Assembly: GCA_037176725.1 (NCBI GenBank)
Contig: JAZBRS010000020.1
Location: 96,366,501 to 96,430,500, forward strand
Reading direction: 5' to 3'
Source: Posidonia oceanica
Taxonomy: Eukaryota > Streptophyta > Magnoliopsida > Alismatales > Posidoniaceae
DNA length: 64,000 nt
Position 1 is the stretch's first letter, and each line of letters begins with the position of its first letter. Below are positions 24,008 through 36,354 of the stretch, one piece after another. Below the pieces are notes generated by a model. That model was not told the DNA's origin. It worked only from the letters and a program-made list of their open reading frames with translations, and did not search any database. Made by a program: the position numbers and the translations under genes.

Positions 24008-25314
24008 CTAACCAGTTCGCGCTTTCTTGGAACTCCTGGTATCGCTGAATAGAGGGCCGCCGGGCGGGATCTCGTTGATAGGCCAGAGCTCCTGTACCTC
24101 AGTCACATACTCAGGGGTGCACCTTAAGCATTTCACAGCCGCAATGTCTGTCGATTGGACACCATGGCGCATCAGGCGGGCCAGTTCCGTCGTTGTGGCA
24201 GTTGAGTTGAGCAGATAGGGCCGAAGAAGCTCGGGTGCTGTATTCTTGACAAAGGCATCCTATTGGAAGCCGAATTGCTACATCACCCGGATGAGATGAT
24301 ACTCAACACCCCTGGTGAACCTCGGCAGCACAACCAGTCGTGAGCGCTAAAGAAGACAGTGAAAGACTTAGCAGTGGATGGGACGATGCGTTAGGTTACC
24401 GCATTCTCGGTTAGTTTTGCCAACTTCTCGTACTCCTCGTGAGCACTCCGAATAGCCCGAACATGGCCACTACGACAGTAAGTCTCGAAGGCAGAGCTCT
24501 GCGGGCGCAAAGTCTCCATCCCTAGGTGTCCAGCTAGCCAAACCTACACTAGGGTCCCGCAATTGTGGAAGTGGCGGCAGCGGTGTGAGATGCGGTCCAG
24601 TCTGCGATAGGTCTCTGCCAGAATCACCGGTGCCAAGTCGATCTACCGAGTCACCATGGTAAGTGCAATCTCGGCAACCTCAATCGCAACCGTCATCCGA
24701 CCGTGACTGAAGATCAGCTCCCCCAAGAAGTGGGTAACAAAACCCCGAAGCCACAGTTCATCTACGAGCCTGGCACGCTTCCGGGCAACTTGATCGAAGT
24801 ACTCCAAGCGAAGCATGGGCGCAAACCCGTCGGGACAAATCAGCCTTTGTTTGCAGTGAAGAGTGGAGAGTTCAGTCAGTAGACTCAGGACCGCAACATA
24901 TCCAGCCAGCCTCATAAACATGGTTGGCCTTAAAGGCCTAGAAAAGCCGCAGATTCAGTGTACTTCCTTCAATGTAGGTGTCAACTCCGTTTTGCCAAAA
25001 CAGAAAACATGGTGTGCAGGTTTTCAGAACCTCGCAACAGCACACAGGAGATACCGGCTCACCTCCCCCTCAGCTACGTTCAAAAGCCTGGCCGGGATGT
25101 CCCACAAACGTAGCTTCTCGCGGTCACCGGCGGTGAGTTCGTCGATCCACCCTCGAAGAACCTCAGAACAGCGCGTCAGGGTCACCAATGTGGGGAAACC
25201 CATTTCACCAGGGAAGGGAAGTGGAAGCCTCAAGGAGCACCTGGGAACAGTTTGGGGGTGTTCACGGGCAAGGAGGGAGGAAATACAGGCACCTGAAAGA
25301 GGAGTCGGTCGCAT
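24008..25314 (-). pseudogene. Extra frame of element A, resembling transposon-borne plant-mobile-domain-type proteins
   Basis: A single - strand frame runs about 1.3 kb from an ATG at 25314 to a TAG at 24008, broken by a few stops. Readable blocks include RGWIDELTAGDREKLRLWDI, SRYLLCAVARF, HHVFCFGKTELTPTL, a CGFS block, RLEYFDQVARKR, FLGELIFSHGRM and DLAPVILAETYRRLD. The pattern (Trp-containing segments, a LTPTL.EV..ICGF motif, hydrophobic helices) is like proteins annotated as plant mobile domain or DUF7745-like in plant genomes, which often lie in retroelements. Two stops replace a conserved-looking Trp (TGG to TGA near 25022). It lies downstream of integrase in the same orientation, where Tat/Ogre elements sometimes carry additional frames. 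Function is unknown and family assignment is tentative. Confidence 0.5.
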
Positions 25315-25496
25315 GGTCTGTGACTTTGAGCAGAAAACTGGTGCAAAATCTTCAAGTACCTACAATCAAGGCTGTACATCCATCATACACAGGCACATAA
25401 TACAGGCTGTCAAAGAGGCAGATTTCAAAGCCAATAAAGCAGTTCACATTATAGCTACATTCAAATCACAAAATCTAAACACATTCAGTCATTGAA

Positions 25497-25697
25497 AGGG
25501 ACTTCGTCCGTCCGAAGCGAAGTCGCACAAAGAAGCACACTTGTCCTCGTTCGCACGGAGCGAGGGAACAAGCGAAAGGGACTTCGTCTGTCCGGAGCAA
25601 AGTCGCACAAAGGAGCACACTTGTCCTCGTTCGCATGGAGTGAGGGAGCAAGCGAAAGGGACTTCGTTCGCCTAGAGCGAAGTCGCACAAAGGATTA
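25497..25697. repeat. Tandem repeat of about 83 bp, 2.5 copies, related to array 2
   Basis: GGGACTTCG words start near 25498, 25579 and 25660, each followed by the complement CGAAGTCGCACAAAG (CAAAGTC in the second copy). The unit keeps the hairpin GACTTCG-N11-CGAAGTC of array 2 with a different G/C content. It is separated from array 2 by 3 kb. Confidence 0.8.
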
Positions 25698-26821
25698 CTG
25701 ATTGCGCTTGATTATGCATGCCCGACGGCCCTTGAGGGACCCCAATGTGCCGAGATTGTCCTGCTGCCTCTGAAGCGACTATTCTGCCTCTGGCTACTGA
25801 TATACATTCCAAGCCGTTGTGCTGACAGTGATGACCTGTTCCAGGGCTTGTGTTGGTGCTTGGATTGAACGGCGGTCGAGCGAGCTAGTGGGAGATTTGG
25901 ACCAACGAGCTGTGGTCTGAAGGCGGTCAACCTGCCTTTGGTAGAGTACTGTCCCAGTGCCGAGTTGGGCCTCGCAGAGTGGGAGGGAAAGAGCAAAAGG
26001 GATGATTAATGCTTAATAGATGCATGAATGATTTATGCTAAATTTCTATTACCCTCAGTATATTAAGTGCTTGATGCCTGCTACAAAGGAAAGGATCAGT
26101 TTCTAACTCACCGGACTCTACTCGGACTCTTAACTGTTGATGGCGCTTCGGAATGGGCGATGATTTTTAGTGTTAGGATGGTGGTGTAGCGAGGACAGGC
26201 TTCATGCCGAACTCTCGAGGACTTATACCTACTTTTTTCATTTTTGTCTTTCTTTTGCTCCCACATAGGTATGCAGGTTTCCCCTATCCCTGGCTTGGAC
26301 GTAATAGGCGCTTGGTCTGAGGCTGGAGGAGCTATTGCTAGACAGGGGTGATTAGGCCCTGTAGGATTCATGGGTTCCACAAGCGCGAGCTTCGACTTCT
26401 CTCCAAGGTAAGTTGGAGGGATGGGGCTACGCTGTTCGCCTTTACCTTTAGGACTGACTTCTGTCTTCTTTTTCTTTTATGTCCATGCACAGATATGTAT
26501 TTTTTCTAGCTCACACTCTCGCTCAAATCCTAGCATTTTATCTCCCTCTAGAGGTGCAAGTCCTAGGGGTTTGGGCATTTCACCTGTTTTCAATGAGTGG
26601 TAGCTCCCTCACTGGTTAGGACATCTAAGTAGTGTCAGGTGAGGTAGAGTAGACTCTTTCCAGAGCAAGCAAGCACTTCCGATTTTCGTCATCCAGCTAT
26701 GATTGTAATGCATGGTTTTTTTTTTTTTTGACGAATATACATGGCTAAAATGTATGGAGATGCTCAAATGCATGCAATGAGAAGGAGGGGACTCTGCAAG
26801 GCGAGGGTGCAACCTCAATCA
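25698..26821. other. Element A, region between integrase and the extra frame
   Basis: No conserved domain is seen. A run of about 15 T (26716-26730) is present. Ogre elements often have long non-coding stretches here. Confidence 0.4.
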
Positions 26822-27990
26822 TTGGTAGTACTTCTTGAGGTAGCAAGTGTTGATCGGTTCTAACTGCTCAACTTGGTCCATGTCCTCAAGGATTGCTGCG
26901 CCGTCGGAGAAGACCCGCTTGATCACAAAGGGGCCATGCCAATTTGGCTTGAACTTGCCGTGGCTGTCTGGAAGATGAATGGCTTGCAGGACCAAATCTC
27001 CTGGCTGGAAGCTCCTGGGCCTAACCTTCTTCTAGTATGTTCTGGCCACTCGCTTCTGATAGCACTGGGCATGATGCATGACTTGTAGCCTATGTTCATC
27101 AATCAGATTCAGTTGGATGCAACGGTCTTCAACCCATTTTGCCTCCTCCAGCTCGGCTTCTCGTAGGATCTGCAGTGAGGGGATACCTACTTCAATGGGT
27201 AGCACCGCCTCCATGCTGTATACCAGTGAGTACGAGGTTGCTTCTGTCGAGGTTCGGACTGATGTCCTGTACGCCCATAGTGCGTACGGAAGTTTGTCAT
27301 GCCAATCCTTATGAGTTTCTACCATCTTTTTCAGGATCTTTACAAGGTTCTTGTTGGCAGACTCCACTGCGCTATTCATCTACAGCCGATAAGGCGAGGA
27401 TCTATGATGTTTAATCTTGAAACTCTGGAGATAGTCTTCGATCCTCCTGCCTATGAAGTTCGTGCCATTGTCAGAGATGATGGTGTGTGGGACCCTATAT
27501 CGGGCGATGATGTTACTTCGGATGAATTTCTCCGTAGTCGCGGTAGTGACTGTCTTATAGGAGGTTGCCTCCACCCACTTGGTGAAATAGTCGATCGCCA
27601 CGAGGATAAGATAGTGACCATTGGAGGCTACAGGATGAATTGCTCCAATAACGTCTATCCCCTAGGTCGAGAAGGGCCATGGCGTTGACATGCTGTGCAG
27701 CTGCTGCGGGGGAGCATGGATGAAATTCCAATGGATCTGACAGTTATGGTATCTGTGTACAAATTGGCAGCAATCTGCCTCCATGGTTGACCAGAAGTAG
27801 CCCTAAAGAATGATCTTCTTGGCTAGCAACATACCGTTCATATGCGGGCCGTAGGTCCCTGCATGGACTTGAAGCATCAGTGTGTCGGCCTCTCTCTTGC
27901 CCACACAGCGTAGGAGCATCTGGTTGTAGGATCTTTTGTAGAGGTGTTCTGCTCCTAGCACATATTTTGACGCCAGACGCGCCCAAGTCT
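26822..27990 (-). pseudogene. Integrase domain of element A, broken
   Basis: A zinc-binding segment ends with CTACQRHG near 27690. The catalytic core follows with AIDYFTKWVEA (first Asp, about 27600), IISDNGTNFIG (second Asp, about 27480) and NSAVESANKNL (Glu, about 27375), the DD35E pattern of Ty3/gypsy integrases. Downstream blocks DKLPYALWAYRTS and EAVLPIEVGIPS and a C-terminal GDLVLQ/FKPNWHGPFV-like stretch (27010-26930) agree with plant gypsy integrases. Several stops (for example near 27380 and 27029) and a frame change inside the zinc-binding part inactivate it. It would insert the cDNA into the nuclear genome. Being last in pol, after two RNase H domains, fits Tat/Ogre. Confidence 0.9.
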
Positions 27991-28164
27991 TCTGTCTACT
28001 GCTGAGGCGTTAGGTGGGAGGTTGCCAGATTCCAAGAAGACTTTGATGTCATGGTACCATGGTTGCTCTTCTGTTGGATCCGCCTCTTTTATGCTTATGC
28101 AATGTGCAAACTGCTCCATGCAGATGACTTATACGTCTACTACATGATCTTCAGGTATGCTGAG

Positions 28165-28545
28165 TCAGGATGCCAAGGTTGCCAGCGCATTTGCATATGC
28201 GTTCCTTGCTTTGTTCATGAATGTGAAGCAAACATTCTCAAACTCCTCAATGAGCTTTAGCAGATGTTTATGATATGGAACGAGCTTTGGATCCTTTGTC
28301 TTCCAGTCGCCGTTTACCTGAGAGATCACCAACATTGCATCGCCATGTACATGCAGTCTCCGCGCCTCATGCTCGAGTGCGACTCTCAGTCCCAGGATGC
28401 ACACTTCATATTCCGCCTCGTTGTTGGTGCATTCGAAGGTTAGCTTCCTTGCAAAAGGGATTAGCTGTTCCTGCGGCGTTGCCAATACTGCATCTATGCC
28501 TCGGCCTCTTTTGTTGACGGCACTGTCAAAGTATAGCTACCACTA
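28165..28545 (-). pseudogene. Second (archaeal-type) RNase H domain of element A, broken
   Basis: The frame shows the acidic residues of an RNase HI fold: YFDSAVN (Asp, about 28535), ECTNNEAEYEV (Glu, about 28430) and VHGDAMLVISQVNGDW (Asp, about 28350), then KLIEEFENVCF and NAYANALATLAS. This spacing is that of the additional aRNH domain that Tat/Ogre elements carry between the ordinary RNase H and integrase. It is interrupted by stops upstream (near 28545) and by a stop at its end. Confidence 0.85.
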
Positions 28546-28639
28546 TTGCTCGTCTTCAGGGTCATTATGCTCGGAATCTTCCATAGCGAACAGAATATCC
28601 TCATCGGGGAACTGTGTCTGCAGAGGTTGGTAGTCAAGC

Positions 28640-30096
28640 AATGGGAAGTCAGCCAAATGGTCTGCCACAGCCTGTCTTTTCACTGACTTCTGGGTGACGA
28701 AGGTGATGTCATACTGAGACAGTAGAACTTGCCACTTGACATATCGGCCTACTAGTGCCGGCTTCTAAAAGAGATACTTTATCGGATCGTGTCGACATAG
28801 AAGTAGGACGGGATATGCCATCACATAGTGTCTCAGTCTCTATACAGCCTAGACAAGAGATAGGCAGACTTTCTCTATGGTGTTGTACTTGGCTTCGCAA
28901 TCTTTAAATTTCCTGCTCAGGTAGTAGATGGCTTGTTCCCTTCTGCCTGATTCATCATGTTGGTCCAAGATTGCACCCATAGAATGCTACGTGGTAGAGA
29001 AGTATAGGAGTAGAGGTCGCCTTGGCGTGGGGGGAACCAGGATCGAAGGCTTGATAAGGAGTTGCTTAATTTTGTCAAATGCAACCTGGCACTCGTCGTT
29101 CCAATTGATCTGTGCATTTTTCCTTAGAAGCTTGAAGATCGGTTCGCAGATGGGAGTGAGCTACGCAATGAACCGAGTGATATATTGCAATCGCCCCAAC
29201 AATCCTCGGATCTCCTTTTCGATTCTGTGGGGTGGCATCTCCGCGATGGCTCTTGTTTTACTGGGGTCCACCTCAATTCTCCTTTAGCTGATGATGCAAC
29301 CGAAGAGTTTTTCGAAAGATACTCCGAATGCACACTTGTTGGGGTTGAGGCGGAGTTTGTATTGCCTCAAATGATCGAAGAGCTTCTTCAGGCAAGCGGG
29401 GTGATTCTCGGGCTCTTTGGATTTGACAATCATATCGTCCGCGTAGACCTCGACTTCTTGGTGCATGAGGTCGTGGAACAACACTGTCATGGCCCTCTAA
29501 TAAGTTGCCCCCGCATTCTTGACCTCAAACGGCATTACTTGATAGTAGAAGACTCCCCAGGGAGTGATGAAGGATGTCTTTTCCATATCTTTTTCTGCCA
29601 TTTTGATCTGGTTGTAGTCGGAGAAGTTGTCCATGAATGAGAGCATTTTGTGGCCCGTTGTGTTGTCGACCAAGACGTCAATGTGCAGTAGCGGGACGTC
29701 GTCCTTGGGACTTACCTTGTCCAGATCTCTGTAGTTGATACACATGCGGACCTGGCTGTCTTTCTTTGGCACTGGCACAACATTAGCACGCTATTCTGGG
29801 TATAGGATGGCTTTGAGGAAGCTGACATTATGTTGCTTCATGATTTCTTCTTTAATCTTGAGCAGCCATTGTGGTTGCCATCTCTTGAGTTTCTGCTTCA
29901 CTAGTTTTGCATCTGGCTTTAGTGGTAGAGTGTGTACCACTATCTTGACGTCGAGGCTGACCATGTCATCATAACTCCAGGCGAAGACGTCTGCATATTC
30001 CTTGAGGAAAGCCAAGAATTCTGCTCTGGCCTGGGGTGACAGTTTGGCACTAATGCAGACCTCCTTGACTTCCTCTGCTGTGCTGATGTTGATCAC
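28640..30096 (-). pseudogene. Reverse transcriptase and first RNase H of element A, broken
   Basis: The RT part (30096-29284) has the pre-RT block EYADVFAWSYDDM, then NVVPVPKKD, MCINYRDLDKVSPKD, SFMDNFSDYNQI, PFEVKNAGATY and the catalytic YADDMIVKS motif. The thumb block LGRLQYITRFIA follows near 29180. The first RNase H (about 29050-28640) shows SMGAILDQHDESG, AIYYLSRKF and RQAVADHLADFPL; its first catalytic Asp appears lost (YFSTT). Stops near 29791, 29494 and 29284 are of the CAG-to-TAG or TGG-to-TAG kind. The domains copy element RNA into DNA in cytoplasmic particles in living relatives. Confidence 0.9.
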
Positions 30097-31689
30097 CTCC
30101 GTCTCTTCTTCGAAGTGGAGGTTAGGGCCCTTTGCGTCGTCGTCGTAGGGCTGGAACTCAGGCGATGGTTCATCATTCTCATCTACGCCTATATCGTCCT
30201 ACTCTCCATATGCAATGAGTTCTGAGAGGATCTCCCTTTCGAAGGTTAGGTTTGTGAGATCGAAGGAGTGGATGTGCTCAGCGTCTCAGTCCTGATGACG
30301 CCTCAAAATGGTCACGCTCACCCGAGTGTTTCTGTATTCTCGGTGTGCGACCTCTGTTCCGGCGGTCTCCGGACTTGTCGATCGATCCGGCTCTTCTGCC
30401 TGTTCTGTTGCTACTGCTATTGCTCGGGCTGCTACTGCTGCTGTTTCTTCCTCCGCGTCTTCTAATGTACTTGCGGGGGGTATGTTGGATTGGCGGCTGT
30501 CCTCTAAATGATCGATTTGTTTATTGCCGCCTACTGCACTGCCTGAGTGGGGCATGTGCTGTACAAACCATCTAGACCTACCTCCCTGCTGCGGAGTGAT
30601 TAACTCAACTGGTCTATTGGGTGTTGTTGCTGGTTCCTCTTCCAAGACCATGATAGACGGATGGTCTTCCTGCTGGCAGGGGTTCGTGATCACGGCTTTC
30701 CTTTCTTTACCGCCTATTGTTCTGCGGTGTCTTCTGCCAGTGCTGCAAGCTGCTCTTGGAATAATAGTTCCAAGTCTCCGAGCAGGCTGTCTACCTGAGC
30801 CTCTGCAGTCGCTCCTTCCTCCTCATCTGAGGCGAAGTCGACATAGTAGGCGCTGACGGCCTCTTGAGACTCTTACTTGGCTGCTCCCTTGCCTGTGCTG
30901 GTGCCTCTGGTTGTTAACTGTATCGCTGACTAGGGTGTCTGTCCTGCTGCCGGCTGTGCTGACTGATTGACTGACTGGTCTTCCGGCACGACTGACTGCG
31001 GTGCTGTGGTGATCAAGGATGTAAACAGACTGGCCAATGGTACGACTGGCGGGTATGCTGACAAGATTGTTGCTGTGGCTGGAGGGAGCAGTAGTGGAAT
31101 TGTGGGAGCTACTAGATATGCCTGGGCCTTCCTGTTGGTTCGAACTGCCTGTGCCTCAAACTGCTCTTCATCTGAACAATACTCTTCAATGCATACCCAC
31201 TCCTCTGTCGACAGTGGGGGACTTTGGTACGGTGCTTGTTGTACTGCAGCTTGGCTTTTGTTTGGATCAAGGACATCTGCACTGGTAAAGTTAGTGAGAA
31301 CCTGAGGGATGACAATCTTCCGATTCTTCGAGTGCAAGCGTCCATCTTCATGGGGCTACCAGTCATACCCGAGACCTTCGAAGTCTCTTTGCCCCTCGGC
31401 CACGATCGGCTTGGCGATCCCTTGGCCGTACCGTCCAAGTGGTGTCCTTTCACATAGCTTCACATGTGACAGAGGTTCTCGACATCCGAAAGGGGTTGCT
31501 GTGAATGGCCAGGCAGCTGACACGCTCAAGATTGGAGATATAGTTAACCGGTTCAAACCGATTAACGCAGTATAAAGTATCGGAAGGCTTGGGATCAAAC
31601 TGGACAGTCTGCTGTGACACAGAAGAAACCACCTCGATCCGCTCCTTATCGAAGTTCTCTGCCATGACAACGACAATGTCGTCGCCCCA
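30097..31689 (-). pseudogene. Linker region of pol, element A
   Basis: Between protease and RT the - strand frame is low in known domains and rich in Pro, Ala, Thr and Glu (for example around 31337-30930 and 30693-30286). Long linkers of this type are usual in Ogre-like polyproteins. Stops are present. Confidence 0.55.
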
Positions 31690-32849
31690 ACAGAACTTGA
31701 TCATGCGGTCGAGGGGATGACTTGATGCTTATGCAACTAAGGACGCCCAAGCAGAAGGTTAAATGTGGGTTTCAAGTCGATGATGTAGAATTCCACATCG
31801 AATACGACTGGGCCAATAGTTAGGAGAATAATCAGAATCCCCAAGGAGTCATAATGCGTGTTGTCAAAAGCCATCATTTCCTTTGTGGCTGGCGTGATAT
31901 CCTCGGCCTTGAATCCGAGTTTAATTGCTGTGCGTAGGGGCCAGACGTTAAGGTTTGCGCCATTATCAACCAGCGTCAAGGGAACGCGAAAGTTCTTGAA
32001 CTGCACCGTGACGAAAAGGGGTTGGTTATGATTGATTCCTGCCAAAGGCAGCTCATCACTTGAAAAAGAGATGACTTAGGGAACCGCAATCATACCCACC
32101 ATGCTTTCAAGGGTTGCTGGCTCAATGGTTGGGGACACATGTGTGGCCTAGAACACACGGAGGAAAGCCTCTCAGTGTTCAGAGGATGTGTGGATAAGGT
32201 CCCAAATGGATATGTCAGCCTTGACTTTTTTGAGTTGGGCAGTGATGTCGGCCGTGGGTTGGTCCTTCTTGGTGGTGGAAGGGGTGGCTTTGGCAAAAGG
32301 TTCTTTTGTTGTGGGACCAGAGGGTTGGCTTGCTGGTGTGGGTTGAGCGGGTTCTGGACGGCTAGGCCTGGCAACCGGTGCTGCTGGCTTGTAAACCCTC
32401 CCCGGCCGCATGATTTCCACGCATATCTCTGTGGCGTAGTCATATGGCATGCGATGGGTATCCTTGATCAGGTTAATAACCAGGGGAGCATGAGCTGCGA
32501 GCTCCACAGGGGTTGCTGGGATGTTTGCTGGATGGTGGGGGAATTGGGAATGCTGCTGGGAAGGTCGTGACGGCTTTGGCTGGGACCTAGCTAGCAGGCA
32601 GACAGGTGGTTGAGCTTGGGGTTGCATGGTGGGCCACGCGGTGGGACGCTCTGGCTTGGCGTCCATCTGGATCATATGGATTTCTGACTCGGAGCCGGTA
32701 ACTGCAGCAAGATAGAGAGAGGAGGGAAAAGCTTCAGAGATATCCTGAATGAGATCAGAGGAGTCCACCACGGACGTAGAGGACCCAAAGGGGAAGATGG
32801 AGTGCACTCCTAAGGTCCTCGCGCCTCCCGAGCTGGAATGCTCCGGCAA
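31690..32849 (-). pseudogene. Protease region of element A with Pro-rich N-terminal linker, broken
   Basis: The aspartic protease lies at 32045-31737: LTLVDNGANLNV carries the D-x-G active-site triad (Asp-Asn-Gly), and the C-terminal block FNLLLGRP is the usual end of plant gypsy proteases. Upstream (32849-32172) a Pro/Gln-rich segment ends in the helix ITAQLKKVKADISIWDL. Stops occur near 32141 and 32075 and after GRPWLH. In living relatives this enzyme would cut the Gag-Pol polyprotein. Confidence 0.85.
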
Positions 32850-34800
32850 AGGCTGGCGGACGATGCTAGGATGGGAGGGTGCTGGTCTGATACAAGTGTG
32901 GATGCTGGTGGAGGTGCGGATGTGGATGCTGCCTCCTGTGTGTTGATGATGATGACCTTTCGGTCAATCAAGTCCTGAATGGTGCCCCGCAGCGTGAAGC
33001 AATTATCCGTCGAGTGCTCCACGACTCGGTGGTAGTTGCAGAACAGATTCGCATGATACCACATCGAGAGTGGATTCGGTGGTGGGCGAATCTCGGGGAG
33101 CCTAAGGAGCGACGCAACCTTAGGGAAGACGACACTCAGCGGTTCCACCAGTGGGGTGAAGTGGCGCTGATTCGTGTAAGGTTGTTTCTGCCCTTGGCGT
33201 TGTCCTTGCCGAACCGGTACGGCAGGATAGACCGATCGGGCGATGGTTGTTATTTGTAGAGTGGGAGGTGCCCTTGGTGCAGGTGCATAAACTACCTGAT
33301 TCGGGCCAAGCTAAGCCACTACATTGACGGGAGCAGCAGGGGAGTCGACGTACGCAACGGCGGTTCTCGGAGGGTCCCTTCTCCTGGGGTGGCTGTTGTT
33401 GTTGCCGTTGTTGTTGTTGCTGTTACTGCTGCTGCCACTATTGTTGTTGTTGGGGGCAGTGGCTTACTTGACAAACGCGGAGAGTGCGGGGAAGTTGCCA
33501 CTCCGCAGCGAGCTTTCCACACGAGCGTCAGTTAGAATCAGAGATGCAAATGTGGTGACAGGTTGGATGCTGAGCAGAGCCCCAGTTGACGGCTGCGCAC
33601 CTCGGATCATGATCTCGATAGACTCATTGTCAGAAGGCCTATCGCAAACCTGTGAGGCGAGGGCGCGCTAGTGGTCGACGTACTCTTCGAACGGCTCTTT
33701 GGGCTTCTGCTTGGTGGCGACCAGATCCTCGCGCTTTGGGATTAGGTTCAAATTGAAAGAGTACTGTTCCAGGAATGCCTGACTGAGGTCGCTTCAAGTC
33801 TTTATGGTGGCCATATCAAAGGAAGTGAACCACTTGAGGGTCGGGCCAGTCAGACTCTTTTGAAACAAACGGGTCAACAACCTCTCGTCAGCCTGAAGTT
33901 GAGCGAGATCTCCGCAGTACGCTCTCAGATGGGAAATAGGGCAGCCTTTACCATTACATTTGTCAAAGTTTGGGATATGGAAGTTCGATGGGAGCACCAC
34001 CTCTGGGAAATAGTAGAGGTCCCGGAATTGGTAGGACTGGCCATCATCGCCCTGCACTAAACATAGTGCTCTTTCCAGGTTGCCCATCCTGGTGAGGAGG
34101 GCATCTGGGGTCGCTGCTGATGGTGACGGTGCAGCTTGGACGGGGGTCGCATACGCTGAATGGATCGTACTTAAGTGCTCCTCTAGGTCCACCATTGCGC
34201 CGCCTGGTGATGCGGCGTGAGGGCCAGCGTATTCGTGCATGGGTGCAGTGTGTGATGGTATGCATGCTGGGGAAGGAATCTACTAATGCACTGGATAGGG
34301 GTAGGCGGAATGCTGTGCAGTGATCGGTACAGAGCACGGGAGCAATAGCTGCTGCACTAGTGCGGTGCCGGGCAGCTGACTCAAGGGGTACTGCGCTCCT
34401 ACCAGCCCGAGGGGCTAGCGACCAGGTGGCAGAGTCATATGCTGTGTCGTGAGTGGTGTGAATGCTGAAGGCAGAGGCTGTGCCTCCATCGCCGGAGCAG
34501 TGAGTAGCTGTTGTGACAGCATAGGCGGAGGTGCAGTGGGAAGAGCCTAGAATACAAGAGTAGACCGCAGAGGGACCTCAGGAGTAGTAGGGATCACAGG
34601 AGGGTCCAGAGATAGGGCCACGCCTTGTAGCTTTTGATGCTGTGCCTGCATGGCAGGGGTCCCCTCGGTGGGAAGACCGAAAGGCAGGACAAACAAAGGA
34701 CTAGATGCCAGAGGTGGCAAGGACACAAACTATCTTGAAGGTAGGGATTGTATAACAGAAGTCGCCGTAGCAAAAAGTTGCTCACTGAAAGAAAAGGTGT
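32850..34800 (-). pseudogene. gag of element A, broken
   Basis: The frame from about 34240 encodes ALLTRMGNLE, the capsid block LPSNFHIPNFDKCNGKGCP, HLRAYCGDLAQLQADERLL and GPTLKWFTSF, the usual plant Ty3/gypsy capsid signature. A later frame (33148-32810) has a zinc-knuckle variant CNYHRVVEHSTDNC, of the CxYH...H....C type seen in Tat/Ogre gag. Upstream (34340-34800) the Pro/Leu-rich N-terminal part is disrupted. A poly-Asn-rich stretch (GGA/GTTGTTG repeats at 33375-33470) separates the halves. At least five stops are present. Confidence 0.85.
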
Positions 34801-35770
34801 CGCAACAGGGGCGTCAGTGAAAGAAAAAAACTCAAGCTTCGGCTAGGGACCTCGCTCACTGACCTGTGCAATAGACATGACAAACAGTTGTTAAAACTTG
34901 AAGAAAAAATGCAAGTGTTCTTAATTATGGCATGAATGGCATTCATGCAAATGGATGCTTTCTAGTATGCTCTCTCTCTCACCAGTCTAGTGTGTCCTAG
35001 TAGGCTGTCTACTTTGGACTCTCACAGGTGTACGAGTCTTTGACTTAGGCAGAAAAAGGTCCTCGTCTAAATCCTAGCCAAAGCTCAAGCAATAACGAGT
35101 GGTTCGTTAGGAGCCTCGACCCTGCCAAAGCATGGGTTGTACTCTCTACTAACACTGACACGACCCCTGACAAGGGGGGCAGACCGACCAACTCGTCCCA
35201 CGCCAAAGTAATGGAACAAGAGACTGGTACTGTCCTTTTTAGACTGATAGGTGGACTTAGAGATGAGAAGATACATGCCCTATATGATCATTCATGCAAA
35301 CATGATTAAAACTTTTTACTTACGTTTTTTATTAACCCAAGGGAGATGAAGGTGTGTTTGTGTCTCTAGTTGTTCCTAAAATTGATTTTACTTGCCATTT
35401 TTAATTAGCCATGGGGGAAACAATCAATCTCTAATTGTCCTTAGGATTAGTGCAAAAGGGGAAAAAAATCACCCAATTATGACAAGGAAAGCATCACACA
35501 TCACTGCAAAATGCATACTCATGGTATGTGTTAGTGTTGTGTCACATGATTAGTGAAAATGATAGACAATCAACACATCAAAAGGCATGTATAAGCATGA
35601 CATGTGTATAAGTGAGGTGGCATAGCATATTTGTGTAAAATAAGCCAAATACCAAGCGAAAGGCATGGATTAACGTGATAATCCAGCAAACATGGTAATT
35701 AAATGCTAAGCTAAGCAAAGAGTAAGCCACATAGAAGCGAAAAGGCGGAAAACGAAAGCCAGAGTCTGTA
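34801..35770 (-). other. Leader of element A
   Basis: Non-coding sequence between PBS and gag. It is homologous to the leaders of E (43640-44606), B (52506-53101) and C (63009-64000), including a block around 35000-35270 that recurs at 43820-44100 and, reversed, at 63640-63940. Confidence 0.8.
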
Positions 35771-35788
35771 TCCCCAACAGAGTCGCCA
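35771..35788 (-). other. Primer-binding site of element A
   Basis: On the - strand the sequence is TGGCGACTCTGTTGGGGA, six bases after the LTR end. It begins with TGG, complementary to the CCA of a tRNA. Ogre-type elements are generally primed by tRNA-Arg with this motif. One position differs from the B version (TGGCGACTCCGCTGGGGA) in the CTG/TTG part. Confidence 0.85.
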
Positions 35789-36354
35789 CTTTCCTGTGAC
35801 TGTCTCAGCGACGCGGGCACATGCTGCCAAAGCTCGCGTGCGTCGGCCGAAGAGAGGGGCCATGGCTAATGGTGAATCCGAGGAGAACTTGACTTGAGAA
35901 AATCGGAAAAACAGACGAACGTAAAGGAAAACAAGAGAAAAGACATGGGATCGCCACCTAATCTATTAAAACTGGGAGACTCGGAAAACCGTATGTGAAA
36001 GCATGCAGAAAAACTCATGCAGTTTGAAAATATGTAAATCCGACCGGAACGTGTATGACACAAGGTCATTGTGGGCCATGAGAAAGGACAAGGACTCCTG
36101 TTACGCACGGGGAAGGTGTTAGGCACCCCTGATACGCCCAAGAATCGGTATTTCTAGGTTTAACGCTCGCATACGCGGGGAAATGCCTACTTTGAATGCT
36201 TAAATGCAATGAATGCTCACTTACATGCTCAAATGTATGCTCTAAGTGTTGAAATGCCTGTAGGGAATTAAACGTGCAATCTATGTGCTCAGCAGTGCTG
36301 TCAGTGTTCCGAACGGGCAAGCTCTAGTTCGTGAGAATTCCAGACAGTAAGCAT

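Noticed and set aside
24863..25495. 210-codon + strand frame
   Set aside because: It is antisense to the plant-mobile-domain-like frame, which has the recognisable protein pattern.
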